Source: Pavlovales sp. CCMP2436 (Eukaryota; Haptophyta; Pavlovophyceae; Pavlovales). Taken from it: a stretch of DNA of 31,825 nt. The position numbers and the translations under genes are program-made. Below are positions 1 to 9,879 of this stretch, piece by piece. Within the stretch, counting starts at the first letter, position 1; each line of letters starts with the position of its first letter. The DNA lies in contig MU631768.1 of NCBI GenBank assembly GCA_026770615.1, positions 71,538-103,362 of the forward strand, read 5' to 3'. The notes under the pieces are model-generated. The model searched no databases. It was not told where the DNA came from and saw nothing but the letters and a program-made list of their open reading frames with translations.

Positions 1-847
1 TAGGTGGGGGCCGGGTAGCGCGAGGCCGAATACCCTGTCCTGGGCACGAGCTTTCCTGAGATACTCGGCCTCGAGGGGCTTTGCCCGGCGCGCGACGCCG
101 GGGGGGAGGGCAACATTATTGTCAGTGTAATAGCTTGGGCAGAATGCGATAGTCTTTACTCATATATATTAGCGGCTCAGCATGGTTCAACAGGTGTTGT
201 TCAGTCACTGGCTTGGTAGACGTCAGGCTTACAGTACTTACTACTTATCACCTCAATTTGTTAATCCCTTGCCGGCAAGGGATTAACCAAGAACAGAGTC
301 CTGGACCCTTGCGGCTGCTACTCGTCCACCCTGACCCTGACCCCAACATTCCCTTCAATAGGTGAAGGGTGCATCGGTGGACCTTGCTGCTGCTGCCTAC
401 GTGCCTCACTGCTACGCTCTCGCACACACCAAAATGCACGGTAATTGTGCTACGAAATGAAAATGAGCTGGTTTAATGTAAAATACCATGATCAAAGAAA
501 ATCTCAGTGATTACAAATATTAATTAATCATAGGCTCCCCGTTGGTGTGGGGCGCCAACCACCGCAGCGCCATGCCGCTGGCTTGCATGTACAGTAGCGT
601 GTAAACCAGTGGCATTGATGTTCGGTGCGCTATTTTAAATTTAGGCGCGGCGGATGAGCTCTGGAGATGAGCTCTGGAGATGACGCGGGCCGACTGCTGG
701 CTGCACTTGAGCTTGCGGTATCGCGGTCCTCGCTCGCTTTGGGCGGCATACCGACTAACGCGCTGATTTTAAAATCACCATCAAGTTTGAGCGGAAAACC
801 GGTGAGCTTGGGCAATCCGCTTGGCCGCGAGGTCGCTCGGGAGCCCG
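1..847. other. Non-coding leader upstream of OFD1-like gene
   Basis: No supported gene. The stretch is mixed in composition (GC-rich at 1-120, AT-rich around 440-540). It contains a perfect palindrome at 260-287 (listed separately) and two tandem copies of a 13-bp word, ATGAGCTCTGGAG, at 654-679. The only long frames are shadows of the downstream gene or lack coding character. The last ~170 bases are probably promoter and 5' UTR of the gene starting at 848, but I see no clear TATA box. Confidence 0.5.
260..287. repeat. Perfect 28-bp palindrome
   Basis: The half-site GTTAATCCCTTGCC is followed immediately by its exact reverse complement, with no spacer. The next base on each side does not pair, so the symmetry is exactly 28 bp. 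The function is unknown. It could be a dimeric protein-binding site or the trace of a template-switch event. Confidence 0.9.
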
Positions 848-3800
848 ATGAGCTCGGCGGAAGATGCGCTGCTGATGGAGCTCGAGCTCGCGCGCGCACT
901 CGCGTCGGACGGCGTGCTCGGCTCGCTCAAGGCGCAGCTGCGCGCGCGCCTCGTCGACCACCTGCGCGCCGACCTGCGCGCGCAGCAGGGCGGCGGCCGT
1001 CTGGCGCGCGCGCTCCCCGCGGCCGAGGCGGCCGAGCTCTCGCTACTAGCGCATCATCTCGAGGCCAAGGGGCTGATGCAGACGCTCGCCGTGCTGCTTC
1101 CCGAGGCGGGCCTCGTGAGCCGCCTCCTCCCCGCCGACGAGGCGCTGGGCGCGCTCGGCATCCGCGAGCCGAGACGGCTGCTCGACCTCGCGTCGCCGCA
1201 CACCGCTGCCGCCCCTGGCGCAGGCGGCGACTCGCCCTTCTCGCTCGTGCTGCGCGTCGCCGCCGCCGCGTCCACCGGCGGCGTGCGCGGCGCCCTCGCG
1301 CCGCTCGCGGGCGCCGAGAACGCGCGCGCCGCCGCCGCCGGTGGCGGCTCCGCCGTGGCGCTTGGTGTGCGGCTCGAGGCCAAGCTCGCGGCGGTCGACG
1401 GCGCGCACGCGCTGCGCGGCGCCAACCTCGGCCGGCAGGCGGCGGCCTCGCTCGAGGCGCGCATGACGACCTTTGTCGCCGAGTGCGAGCGGCTGTATGG
1501 CCAGCGGCTGCGCGCGGAGACGGAGCGCGTGCGCAGGGAGGAGCGCGCCCTCGCGCGTGACGAGGCCCTCATCGCCGCGCGCGCCGAGGGCGAGGCGGTG
1601 CGTGCGGCGGCGGACGGCGTGCGCGCGGCGGCGCAGCGCGACGCGACGGCTGCGCTCGAGCGGCGGCTCGGCGCGCTCGAGCTGCGCGAGCGCGAGCTGG
1701 AGAGCGTCGCGTCCGCGCACCGCCTGCGCATGCTCGCCGAGCTCGACGCGCTCGCGCGGCGTGAGGCGGACGCGCGCGACGCGGACGAGCGCGCGCGGCA
1801 GGCGGTGGAGGCGGTCACGCGCGCGGCGGGCGAGACGCGGAAGCTGGCGGAGCAGAAGCTCGGCTCGGTGCACGCGGACATGGCGCGCGTCGAGGCGGCG
1901 GCGGCGGACGCGGTGGCCGCCACCAAGCGCTCGCTGCGCGCCGAGTTCACGCGCCGCGACGCCGAGCTGGGCACGGCGCGCGCGGCCGTCGAGGCCGAAT
2001 CGGCTGCGCTGCGCGAGCAGCGCGCGCAGATGGCCGACGACGTGGCGACGGCGGCGATCGCGCGCGCGGGCGCGGCCGACGGACTGCGCGAGGAGCAGCG
2101 CCGCTTCGCGCAGCAGGCGGACGAGGCGCGCCGGCTGCGCGCGCTCGAGGCCGAGGCGGCGGGCGCGCGCGAGGGCGAGGCGGCGGCGCGCGCCCAGGCG
2201 CGCGCGCTCGGCGCCGAGGTGGCGCTGCTGCGCGCGCGCGACGGCGCCCTCGCCGACGCGCTCGCCGCCGAGCGCGCGGCGGCCGCGCGCACGGCGCGCG
2301 AGCATGAAGCGTCCGTCGCCATGCTCGGCGGCGCGGCGCGGCAGCGCGGCGACGAGCTGGCGTGCGCGCGCGCTGAGCACGCGGCCGCGCTCGCGGCGGT
2401 GCGCGACGACGGGCGCTCGGCGCTGCGCGCGCAGGCGGACAGCCTCGCGCGCGCCGACGAGGTGCGAGGCGGCGAGGCGGGGCGCATGGAGGCGGCCCTC
2501 GCGCGCGCGCTCGCCGTGGCGGCCGGCGGCGAGCCGCTGCTGCTGCGCGCGGCGCCGGCGGCCGCCCCGCCGCCCGCCGTGCCGCAGCAGCTGCCCCCGC
2601 CACCCGGCGCGGCCCCCGCGCCGGGCGTGCGGCAGGCTTGGGCCGAGGTCGGCGGCGCAAGCGCGCCCGCGCTTGGTGGCGGCGCCGGCGACGCGCTGGG
2701 CGGCGGCCGCCTCACCGCACTCGAGGAGGAGCGGCGGCTGCTCTCGCAGCGCGTGCGCACCTTCCTCGGCAGCGGGCGGACCGACCTGGGCGGGCCGCCG
2801 CCGCCGCCGCCGCAGCAGCCGCAGGCGGTGGCGGTGTTGGCTGCGTTCGCCGTGCCCTCCGCGCCCTTCGCTGCGGCCGCCGCGCCGCGCGTGCCCGCGG
2901 TGCCCTTGCTGGATGCGCGGCAGCGGCGGCTGCTCGAGGTGCGCGCGCGCGCCGACGCCGAGGCTGCGCACGCCGCGCACGAGGCGCGCGCGAGGCCGCT
3001 CGCCGCGCCGCGGGAGGGCGCGGGCGGCGGCGGCGGGTCGGACGCGGGGCCGGCCGCGGCGCTGGGGCTGCAGCCGGGCGGCGGGCCGGCGGCGGCCGTG
3101 CGGCCGGCGCAGGCGCTCGCGCTCGCGCTCGGCGCCGCGGCGGCGGACGCGGCGGCGGCCGAGCGGGCGCTGGCGGCTGCGCGCGCGGCGGACGCGGCGG
3201 TGCGTGCCTTGGCCGGGCGGGCGGCGGACGAGGTGCATGCGGCAGAGGACGCGGCACGCGCGACGGCGGCCGCGGCGGAGTCGGCGCGCGCGCGCACCGC
3301 CGCCGAGGCCGACGCGACGCGCCGGCTGGCGCTGGCGCAGGCGGCCGCCGAGGAGGAGCGGGGCCACGCGGTGGAGGCGGCGGCGGCGGCGCGCGGGCGC
3401 GCGGCGGACGCGGCGGGCGAGGCGCGGCGGCAGGTGCTGGTCGAGTCGGCGGAGCGCGAGGAGCAGCAGCAGCGGAAGCGGCGCGACGCGGAGCTCGAGC
3501 AGGTGCGTTACCGGGGCGCGGCCGGGGGGCTAATAACCCCCCCCCCCTGAGGACAACTCCCCCCCCTTCCCTCTCTCACGACCTCTCCTGCGCCTGTAGT
3601 TCCGTTCGCGCGTAATCTTATAAGTAATAACCTAACCCGAATCCCTAGCTCATCCCTATCTATAACCTAACGAAATAATCGAAATGGCATAAGATAACCT
3701 CAACTAATCCGAAATCCCACTTCCGCGTCCTATTTCATAATCCTACTTCCGAATTCGTAGATGCTCGCCGCGCAGCGCGCGACTGCCGACGCGCGCCGGC

Positions 3801-4249
3801 TCGAAGACGCCGCGTCTGAGCGCGAGCGTGAGCAGGAGGCCAACGCGCGCGCCGCGCGTCTCGAGGCGGCGCGTGTGGCGCGCGTGAAGGAGCGAGAGGG
3901 CGAAGCGGCGGCGAGTGCGAGCCTGCCCGTTGACCGGCAGGTGCGCGCTACTAGGCCGCTGCGCCCGCCCCCACCGCCCCCGCCCGCGCGCTCTTGCCCT
4001 CTTCACCACGAATCGCAAACCAACGCTCACGAAAGCGTCCCCTCCCCCGCACGCGCCCGCACGCGCCTGCCCGAGCCGCAGCCCGAGCCGCAGGCCTCGC
4101 CGGCGCAGCGGCGGCAACAGGCAGCGGTGCGAGTACTCGGCGCCGCGCGGCAGCCGCAGTCGGCGTCGGTGCTGCTCGCCGCGCTGTCGGACAGCGACGG
4201 CGGGCTGTCCATCGGCGGCGACTCCGAGTCGAGTCACGGCGGCTGGTGA
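848..4249 (+). CDS. OFD1-like centriole/basal-body coiled-coil protein (2 exons)
   Basis: Join of 848-3502 and 3761-4249. The intron 3503-3760 has donor GTGCGT, acceptor TTCGTAG and phase 0. It gives 1,047 residues, close to human OFD1 (about 1,010). Residues about 12-45 resemble the N-terminal GVLGSLKAQLR block of OFD1. Residues 64-95 form a LisH motif (LAHHLEAKGLMQTLAVLLPE). A long Ala/Arg/Glu coiled coil follows to about 560, then a Pro/Gln-rich linker (poly-Pro near 650) and more coiled coil. Exon 2 continues the helix (EREREQEANARAARLEAARV) and ends in a Pro-rich tail and TGA. OFD1-family proteins sit at distal centrioles/basal bodies and are needed for cilium assembly; the role here is inferred from family. 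ATG 848 is chosen because similarity begins there and the longer frame lacks an ATG. The extreme composition could inflate similarity in the coiled-coil part; the LisH block is the stronger evidence. Confidence 0.72.
3503..3760 (+). other. Intron of OFD1-like gene
   Basis: This 258-base intron contrasts sharply with the ~80% GC exons. It has a C-homopolymer near 3537-3547 and an AT-rich body with repeated CCTAAC/ATCCCTA-like words. The donor is GTGCGT and the acceptor is TTCGTAG. Removing it keeps the reading frame and continues the coiled coil. Confidence 0.7.
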
Positions 4250-4715
4250 GCGACGCGCACCCAGGCTGGGCGACGTCCGCGAGGCGGCGGCGTACATACT
4301 TTAGACGTGGACACTGATGTGGGGCTGGCCGAGCGCGGAGCTTTTGGCTCTCGTGGTTGATTCTTGAATGTTGATAAATGCACAGCTTTAGATATTCAAA
4401 TAAATAGTTGTGATAATAATCAATACGTAAAATTGCATATTATCAAAAAACTTAGAATTATTATGAAGTAAAGAGTGAGTCAAAGACGGAAGTGTTTGAG
4501 CTGCTGCTGCACACTGCTTTTGCTTTTGCTTTTGCTGCTGCTGCTGCTGCGCGTAGCTGCGGATGCGCACTGCTGCTGCTGCGCTGCTGTTTGTCATATT
4601 CCCCTGCGGCTCACGTAAGTGCTAGTGGGTCAAATTCCGAATTAGTGGCCAGTCCAGGTGGAAATTCGATAAAAGTCCGGTGAAAATCCTCCGGAGCAAC
4701 TTGTGCAGGAACCAG

Positions 4716-4802
4716 AGGTGGTAACTCGGAGTTATATGTGCAGATTCGAGAATGGGGCACCACCCCATTCACGAATCTGCAACTAACTCCGCGGTACCAC
4801 TT
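4716..4802. repeat. Imperfect inverted repeat, ~40-bp arms
   Basis: The left arm (4716-4759) and right arm (4761-4802) are near reverse complements. They share GTGGTA, CGGAGTTA and the long block TGCAGATTCG(A/T)GAATGGGG. The loop is only a few bases. It is probably part of a larger decayed foldback-type element together with the structure at 5049-5461. Confidence 0.75.
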
Positions 4803-5048
4803 CGGAACCATGACTTTCTTTTCGCTTCCGAGCCCTGAGATTAGAAATGTTAGTTACATCAAGTATGTTGTCGACCCTAGAAGAGGCACCTGAGAGGCAC
4901 ACGAGGTGGGCTCCGACCGTCGGGCTCTATTCGACATCAGCTATCGACACATAGCGCGCAGGGGTGACCAATGTCTACTTCTTCGTCCCGGCCACCACTT
5001 TTCCCCTCCCCAGTGCGGAATTGCGCCAGCAATTCGGATTTCACCCTG

Positions 5049-5461
5049 CTGGAGCCAGCTCTCGGTGCACAGTATAAAAAGCTGAACCAGACGAGGTTTT
5101 CATGCTAAGTTATCAAGCTTTGAAGATACCGCTAGAAGCAGAATTTGACGGGGAACAACTTCGGTACATGATGCGGCCCGACACCTGATTCCGAAGGGAA
5201 TGCCGAGAACAGGGCCTTCAAGGCGAGGAGACGTACGTTGACTCGGATGCTGAAATACCACCCTCACTTCGGAGGTCATTTTCTTGCCTTTGCCTTTAAA
5301 ATGAGGTCAAACACCATTACCAAAGTTGTTTTCCGTCAAATTCTGCGTCTAGCGGTATCTTTAAGGTCACACTAATAAATTAAGACGTAACTAAATAAAA
5401 GTAAGTTCGAACTTCCCTTCCTGCAGGGGAGTTCGCTGTGCACTGGCGCCTGGCTCCAGCA
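5049..5461. repeat. 413-bp foldback (inverted-repeat) element, MITE-like
   Basis: Two outer arms pair: 5049-5072 (CTGGAGCCAG...GTGCACAG) against 5438-5461. Two inner arms pair over ~46 bp: 5124-5170 against 5315-5360, sharing AGATACCGCTAGA, GCAGAATTTGACGG and AACAACTT. The sequence between the arms diverges, as expected of an old non-autonomous foldback element. No transposase frame is present. I did not find a clear target-site duplication. Confidence 0.7.
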
Positions 5462-5642
5462 AAGTACTACCACTCATTTAAATAACTAACGTTCGATACG
5501 TTGGTATCTGATTTAGATTAGGATTTGGGCCAGTAGGGAGACGATTCAGTACATGTGCCATACGTGCACGCATGACGCGTGCGCAAGCACAGATCAGTTT
5601 GCAGGGTACGGCTGGCTGCGGCGTCTTGTTCTGGGCTTTGAT

Positions 5643-6212
5643 TCATCCCGCCTGCCTGGCCTCGAGTTCGGCGAGCAGCCCGTCGAGGTCGAGCGAGTCG
5701 AGCACGCGCTCCATCGTGGGTGCGATCCGCGCACCGTCGGGCGCGGCGACCAGTGGGATCAGCCGCTCTAGCTCGCGCCGTTCCACGTCATCGGAAAGGT
5801 GCTGCACGCTGGCGGCCCCTCGCGCCGGCGGCGGCACGTCGGCCGTTCTGCGCGGCTCGGCGGCGGCGGCGGGCGGCGGCGCACGCAACCCCGGGGTGCG
5901 CGGCGCCAGTGGCGGCGGCTTGCGTACGAGCTTGCGGCGGTAAAACTCGCACGCACTGGCATCCAGATAAAGCCATCGCTTACGCAGTGCGTGTGCGCTC
6001 ACGTCTGCTGGCGGGGTGCCGTCTGTGACTCCCTGCGACTCCCGTGCCGTCACATAAGCTCCCATGTCCTCCGCCACCACGGCCCAGTCGAATTGGCGCC
6101 GGCGTGCGGACAGCCGAATCATGTAGTCCAAGTCCTCGGTCCACGTCTCCTCGTCGCGCTTGCTCACCGCCGGCATCTCCACGTCCGCGTGCCCCTCCGC
6201 CCAGAACCACAT
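5643..6212 (-). CDS. SANT/Myb-like domain protein, hypothetical
   Basis: A 189-residue frame beginning ATGTGGTTC at 6212 and ending TGA. Residues about 22-84 look like a SANT/Myb helix-turn-helix: ETWTEDLDYMI (first Trp and acidic helix), FDWAVVAEDM (second helix, Trp) and ALRKRWLYLDA (third helix, Trp). The order W-W-W with these spacings is typical of the fold. Residues 95-125 are Pro/Ala-rich linker, and the C-terminus is a predicted amphipathic helix rich in Leu/Glu. SANT/Myb domains bind DNA or histone tails; which applies cannot be told. GC-rich third positions support coding. A few in-frame bases before 6212 could hide an upstream exon. Confidence 0.55.
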   Translation of the reverse strand: MWFWAEGHADVEMPAVSKRDEETWTEDLDYMIRLSARRRQFDWAVVAEDMGAYVTARESQGVTDGTPPADVSAHALRKRWLYLDASACEFYRRKLVRKPPPLAPRTPGLRAPPPAAAAEPRRTADVPPPARGAASVQHLSDDVERRELERLIPLVAAPDGARIAPTMERVLDSLDLDGLLAELEARQAG

Positions 6213-6291
6213 GATGCCGGACCCCAGCTCACCAAATTTTTAACTTCCAAAAGGGTGAACTGATTTTTTCGGGGTGTGGTGTGGTGTCGCA

Positions 6292-6446
6292 AAAAATGCC
6301 CTCTGGGGGCCGGGGGGGCCCTTCCCGGGGGGGGGAGTGGTCTTTTCAGACGATCGTCCTGCCCAGACAGGGTGGTTTGACAGACAGTCATCCTGCCCAG
6401 ATCAAGTGGTCTTGGCAGACAACCATCCCGCCGGGGCACCGTCGTG
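6292..6446 (+). repeat. Dispersed repeat 'A' with three degenerate ~33-bp units
   Basis: It begins ATGCCCTC, then GC-homopolymer blocks, then three tandem variants of GTGGTCTT..CAGAC..TC(A/G)TCCTGCCC at about 6340, 6372 and 6406. A related copy lies in opposite orientation at about 10695-10792, sharing ATGCCCTC, the C/G blocks and the TTGACAGACAGTC(A/G)TCCTGCCC core. No coding function is seen. It is probably a fragment of a dispersed element. Confidence 0.6.
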
Positions 6447-6449
6447 GCG

Positions 6450-7565
6450 CACATAACATGACTCAAGTGCCATGCTGCGCATGCGGAGCAGGTCAGAATA
6501 ATTTCGGCTCGCGTCCGGGCGGCCGTTAAAAATTCGAATTTTGTGAGGCTTACGCAGCCTCTTTTGAAAAAGGGAATTTAAAATTCGGAGTGGCCGCCAT
6601 GGGGCTTGCATCACGCTGCACTGTGAATGAAGGTCTGATGGTATCAACTACAGCGGCACTCGTCGGCCACCGCGCGCGGGCGCGCGTGGCTCTACGGCCG
6701 TGACCTGTGCTCTAGTTCTGCAACATTGCCTCGTCCTCCGACGAGGGCCTCGTCCGCGCGCGCGCTGTCCAAGAAAGGGCCGGATTACCCCCCGTTCTGG
6801 CGATTCTCGCCGGCCACTGCTCCACGCGCGCCGAGGCGGCGACAGATGCGGGTGCGCGCGGCGGGTGGGGCGCGGGCATTCAACCTCTCTCGCGCCGCGC
6901 TGCTGGGCCCCGGCCCGCTCGACGCCCGCCACCGCTGCGACGGCCACCGAGGCGGGGGCAGGTTTCGGCCCAAGCGTATCAGTCAGGCCTCGCTCTCGGC
7001 TGTTCACGGAGCGCGGCTCATCCACGGGCCGCTTTGGTGGCTGGTGAGCTGCGTGTCGGGCAAGCCGCAATCGACGATCATGCCCGTTAAGCGCGCCCGC
7101 GCACCACGCCCACCCGCGCGTCGGGTGCGCGCCGCACGCGGGCGACAGGGCCCAAGGCGCGTTTTCGTGCATCCTTCGCGGACTTTTGGGTGAAGGCGTT
7201 CAACTTGCTCTCCCACCCTCTCTCGCCGGCTAGCGAGCCGTCCCGTTGGGCGACGACAACGATGACGCCCGCTCGCCGCGACTATGCCCGCTCGCCGGCT
7301 TCGGCTCGTCGGACTGAATGCACCGACATCGTCTCGTCGATTTCTGAATGCGATCGATCAGTCCCGGGCGCTCCGACGACCCATCGCTTGTCGGAGGCAT
7401 GCCCAGTGTGCATGGCGGCCTGACAGCCGTGGTTCGCGCCCCGGCCACTACGATGGTTCGCGACACGCGTCGATCGGCCCTTTTAATATTACATAGTTAC
7501 TAGTTACTGGGCTAGTTACAACCATTTTGTTCGTATTACTCAGTTTTGGTTGCGCTGCTGCTTCG
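6450..7565. other. GC-rich stretch, no supported gene
   Basis: Several frames of 100-170 codons are open on both strands, but they are Arg/Pro/Ala-rich and show no recognisable domain. They overlap one another without one frame standing out. A decayed gene around 6726-7193 cannot be excluded. I leave it unannotated as a gene. Confidence 0.4.
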
Positions 7566-7690
7566 CGCCGGGGGTGCGGAGGCTGGCCCCCGCCAGAGGC
7601 TATTTTATGCTGTTAATGGGTTACACGTACGTTCAGAATCTGCTGTCTACACAAGAATTTAAGCGCCGCAGGCCGGGGGTGCGGGGCCGC
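7566..7690 (+). repeat. Dispersed single copy of the 27-kb satellite unit
   Basis: It contains GGCTGGCCCCCGCCAGAGGC, then TTACACGTACGTTCAGAATC, then AATTTAAGCGCCGCAGGCC. This is the reverse complement of the unit arrayed at 27051-27557. Another partial copy lies at 10624-10694. The GCGGGGGC/GCCCCCGC core can form a hairpin. Confidence 0.8.
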
Positions 7691-8007
7691 GTACAGAAAA
7701 AGGTGTAACTGCCCGAGATTTTCTCGGACGTCCCGCCAGGGACGTCCTGGATTTTGGGACCTCGTTGACGTCCCGGGTTCGGCCCCGGAAGGGCATTTGA
7801 GAGTTGCCGCGCAGGCTTAAGAGTTAGGAATACTGAGAGCAGTAATAAGAGTAGCAGTTGCGCGCGTAGCGCGCAGCGCGCGCGCCGCGCGCGCGAACTG
7901 CGCGTGCGTTTTCAGGCTTGTGTGCCCAGCCCTTATAAACATACCCTCAAATTTTCAGAGCCAATAGAGGTGTTGATCAGGAGTTATGGTCAAAACCTTG
8001 ATATTCG
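7691..8007. other. Short hairpins and CG-rich run, no gene
   Basis: An exact inverted repeat GGACGTCCC-GCCA-GGGACGTCC occupies 7726-7747, next to a CCGAGA/TCTCGG pair at 7712-7727. Around 7859-7913 there is an almost pure alternating CG run containing self-complementary GCGCGCGC blocks. I see no reading frame. Confidence 0.6.
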
Positions 8008-8025
8008 TTTTTTTTTTTTTTTTTT
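8008..8025 (-). repeat. Oligo(A) tract at 3' end of broken zinc-finger gene
   Basis: Eighteen T residues on the plus strand read as A(18) on the minus strand. They lie only a few bases after the TAA stop at 8029-8031 of the minus-strand frame. The position is what a retro-processed copy would show. No target-site duplication was found by eye. Confidence 0.6.
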
Positions 8026-8028
8026 GAA

Positions 8029-9879
8029 TTACTTCTGAAATATAAAACTAACAAACGTGATGAATCGCCACCTTATAAATAAATAGAAAAGTACAGATCT
8101 AGAAACGCCGCAGGCTGGCCGGAAGTTAGGCGGCACGCGCCGAAGCTTCTGAACCACCTTACTCTGCTCAGCGCGCTTCGCCACGGCCGCGGAGGTGTGC
8201 GTGAAGTGGAGGGGCTTGCCCTTGAAGTAGATGGTCAGCGAGCGATCGCAGAAGTTGTTGCAGTCCGTGTAGGGCTGGGGCGCGTTCCAGCAGATGACCG
8301 CCTCCTGAGCGCCGGCCACAAAGTTGAGGTGGCGCCCAGGAGTTGCGCAGCGATCCCACACGCTCCCCATGCCTTCGACCACCGCCTCGGGAGCGCCTTT
8401 AAAGGCGCAGTGCTGGTAGAGAAAGAGGAAGTTTGGGCAGCGCTCGAAGAACTTGGGCACTTGAAAATGTCCGCCATCAGCACAGACGAGCTCGACGCGC
8501 CCTGCCACCGCTGTTTGTGAGGCATCTGCTTGGACGCAGTGGCCAGCGCGTTCGCGAGCGCACATAACTCGCTGTAGAGACTGTCGTGCGGCGGCAGAGT
8601 GAGCCCGAAGCGCAACTGCTCGTGCGTGCCCGCGCCAATGTGCAGCGCAGTGGTCTCACGGCGTGCCCAGTCCGCGAGAATGCGCAGGTGCCGCTCGGCG
8701 TTTGCCAGATAGCCGACGTTGGCGGCTGCCATCTGGCGAAGGTCGAGGCAGCTGGTCATCGCCACGATCACTCTCGACACGCCCTCCTGCACCGCGCCAC
8801 GTCTGATTTCGAAGTTCTGCGCGATGAGCGCCGCCGCATCAGCCACTCCCCCGAGTCCATGCGCGATGGTGCGCTTGATCTCGGCGGCTGGCGTCTCGTC
8901 CTCGGAGGTGAACTGGCTGCGCTCAGCGCGGGTGAGGCGCATCTCGGAGAGCAGCGCAAGGTCGACCGACTCGTGCTAGGGGATCAGCTGCAGCTTGCCA
9001 ACGCGGAGGCGGGGCATGTTGCTGCACAAGAACTCGAGCTCCGGCAAGTTGGGCGCGCCCGCCACGGCCGATGGCATTATCCGCGAGACATCTCCGCGAC
9101 GCAGATCATCGCAGAGCGTCCTCAAGCGCACGATGAACGCGCGCTCGTTGGCGTCGGTCTCCCAGACGAGCTGGTTGCCCTTCTGCTGCATGAGGGACAT
9201 ATCCTTGACGTGGCGAAGGATGTCGATGATGCCCATCATGTGTACCACGCGCAAGAGCGACAGCGCCTTGAGCACGCTGGCCTCCTCCACGCCCTGCGCC
9301 TTCATGTCGATGGCGAAGAGGTGGAGGTTGCGCAGGAAGTTGCGCAGGAAGAGGTGGAGGTTGCTGCCGCTGCCGGGCTCGAGCGTGCCGCTACCGCCGC
9401 GGGGCTCGAGCGCGCTACTGCCGCCACCGCTGCCACCGATCTCGAGCGCTCCGCCGCTGAGCTCGAGCGCGCTGCTGCTGCCAATGTGCTCGCGCGGCGG
9501 CAGAGTGATCGAGCTCAGCGGCGGCAGCAGCGCGTTCGAGCCCGGCACCGGCGGCGCCAGAGCGTTGCCGGTGATCTCGAGCGCGCTGTCGCTGCCGCAG
9601 CCGGACTCATGCCGCGCGCGCTTACCAGGGACGAGGCTCGGAGCATCGTACGTCGGCTCGTCATCAAAGTCGCCAATCTCATCGCACGCATCGCCCGCCA
9701 GCTGCGCCGATGGTCTGCCACTTGAGAAGTGAATCGTGGACTGGTTGCGCGCCGTCGCCGCCTTGAGCACCATAAGACGTCTTATGGTGCTTATCCATGT
9801 TGCTCGCGAGGAGCTGCATGGTGCAGTGCGAGCACTTTGCCATCGGCGCCTTGCCATTCACGTTCATCGGGCTTGGCAT
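8029..9879 (-). pseudogene. Broken zinc-finger protein of unknown family
   Basis: Minus-strand reading starts at ATG 9879. The first ~35 residues contain a C-x2-C...H-H finger (KCSHCTMQLLASNMDKHHK). The frame then shifts near the palindrome at 9766-9791. The main frame continues with an acidic stretch, a basic PGKRARH stretch, low-complexity Ser/Gly/Leu repeats (SSALELSGGALE type), then Leu-rich helices (ALSLLRVVHMMGIIDILRHV). An in-frame TAG lies at 8976-8978, after which the same frame stays open to about 8500. A second frameshift there leads to a Cys/aromatic-rich C-terminal part (FFERCPNFLFLYQHC, WNAPQPYTDCNNFC) ending at TAA 8029. No intron is evident. I do not recognise the family; a transposon-encoded or retro-copied host protein are both possible. 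Three disablements make a functional gene unlikely, unless some are assembly errors. Confidence 0.55.
9766..9791. repeat. Perfect 26-bp palindrome inside the zinc-finger coding region
   Basis: AGCACCATAAGAC is followed directly by GTCTTATGGTGCT. It lies exactly where the finger's His-His pair is encoded and where the reading frame changes, so it may be the mutation that broke the gene. Confidence 0.9.

Larger units (their letters stand above)
4250..5642. other. Gene-free stretch with hairpin and foldback repeats
   Basis: I see no supported gene. There is a CTG/TTTTGC-rich low-complexity patch at 4500-4600, an imperfect hairpin at 4716-4802 and a large foldback at 5049-5461. A small perfect hairpin, GAATTGC-GCCA-GCAATTC, lies near 5018-5035. 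A TATAAAAAG box-like string at about 5073 has no coding frame behind it. Confidence 0.5.

Noticed and set aside
1046..3367. Very long minus-strand frames (over 700 codons) opposite the OFD1-like gene
   Set aside because: They are by-products of ~80% GC and strong third-position bias. They read as Arg/Ala/Ser low complexity with no domain, whereas the plus frame shows a LisH motif and coiled coil.
5073..5082. TATAAAAAG as a promoter
   Set aside because: It lies inside the foldback element and no gene follows on that strand within range.
6648..7193. Overlapping 150-170 codon frames on both strands
   Set aside because: Arg/Pro/Ala-rich on both strands, no domain and no clear winner; left as an unannotated GC-rich stretch.
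8586..9725. 379-codon plus-strand frame opposite the zinc-finger relic
   Set aside because: Composition is His/Arg/Val-rich shadow of the minus frame; no domain. The minus strand carries the finger and natural helices.
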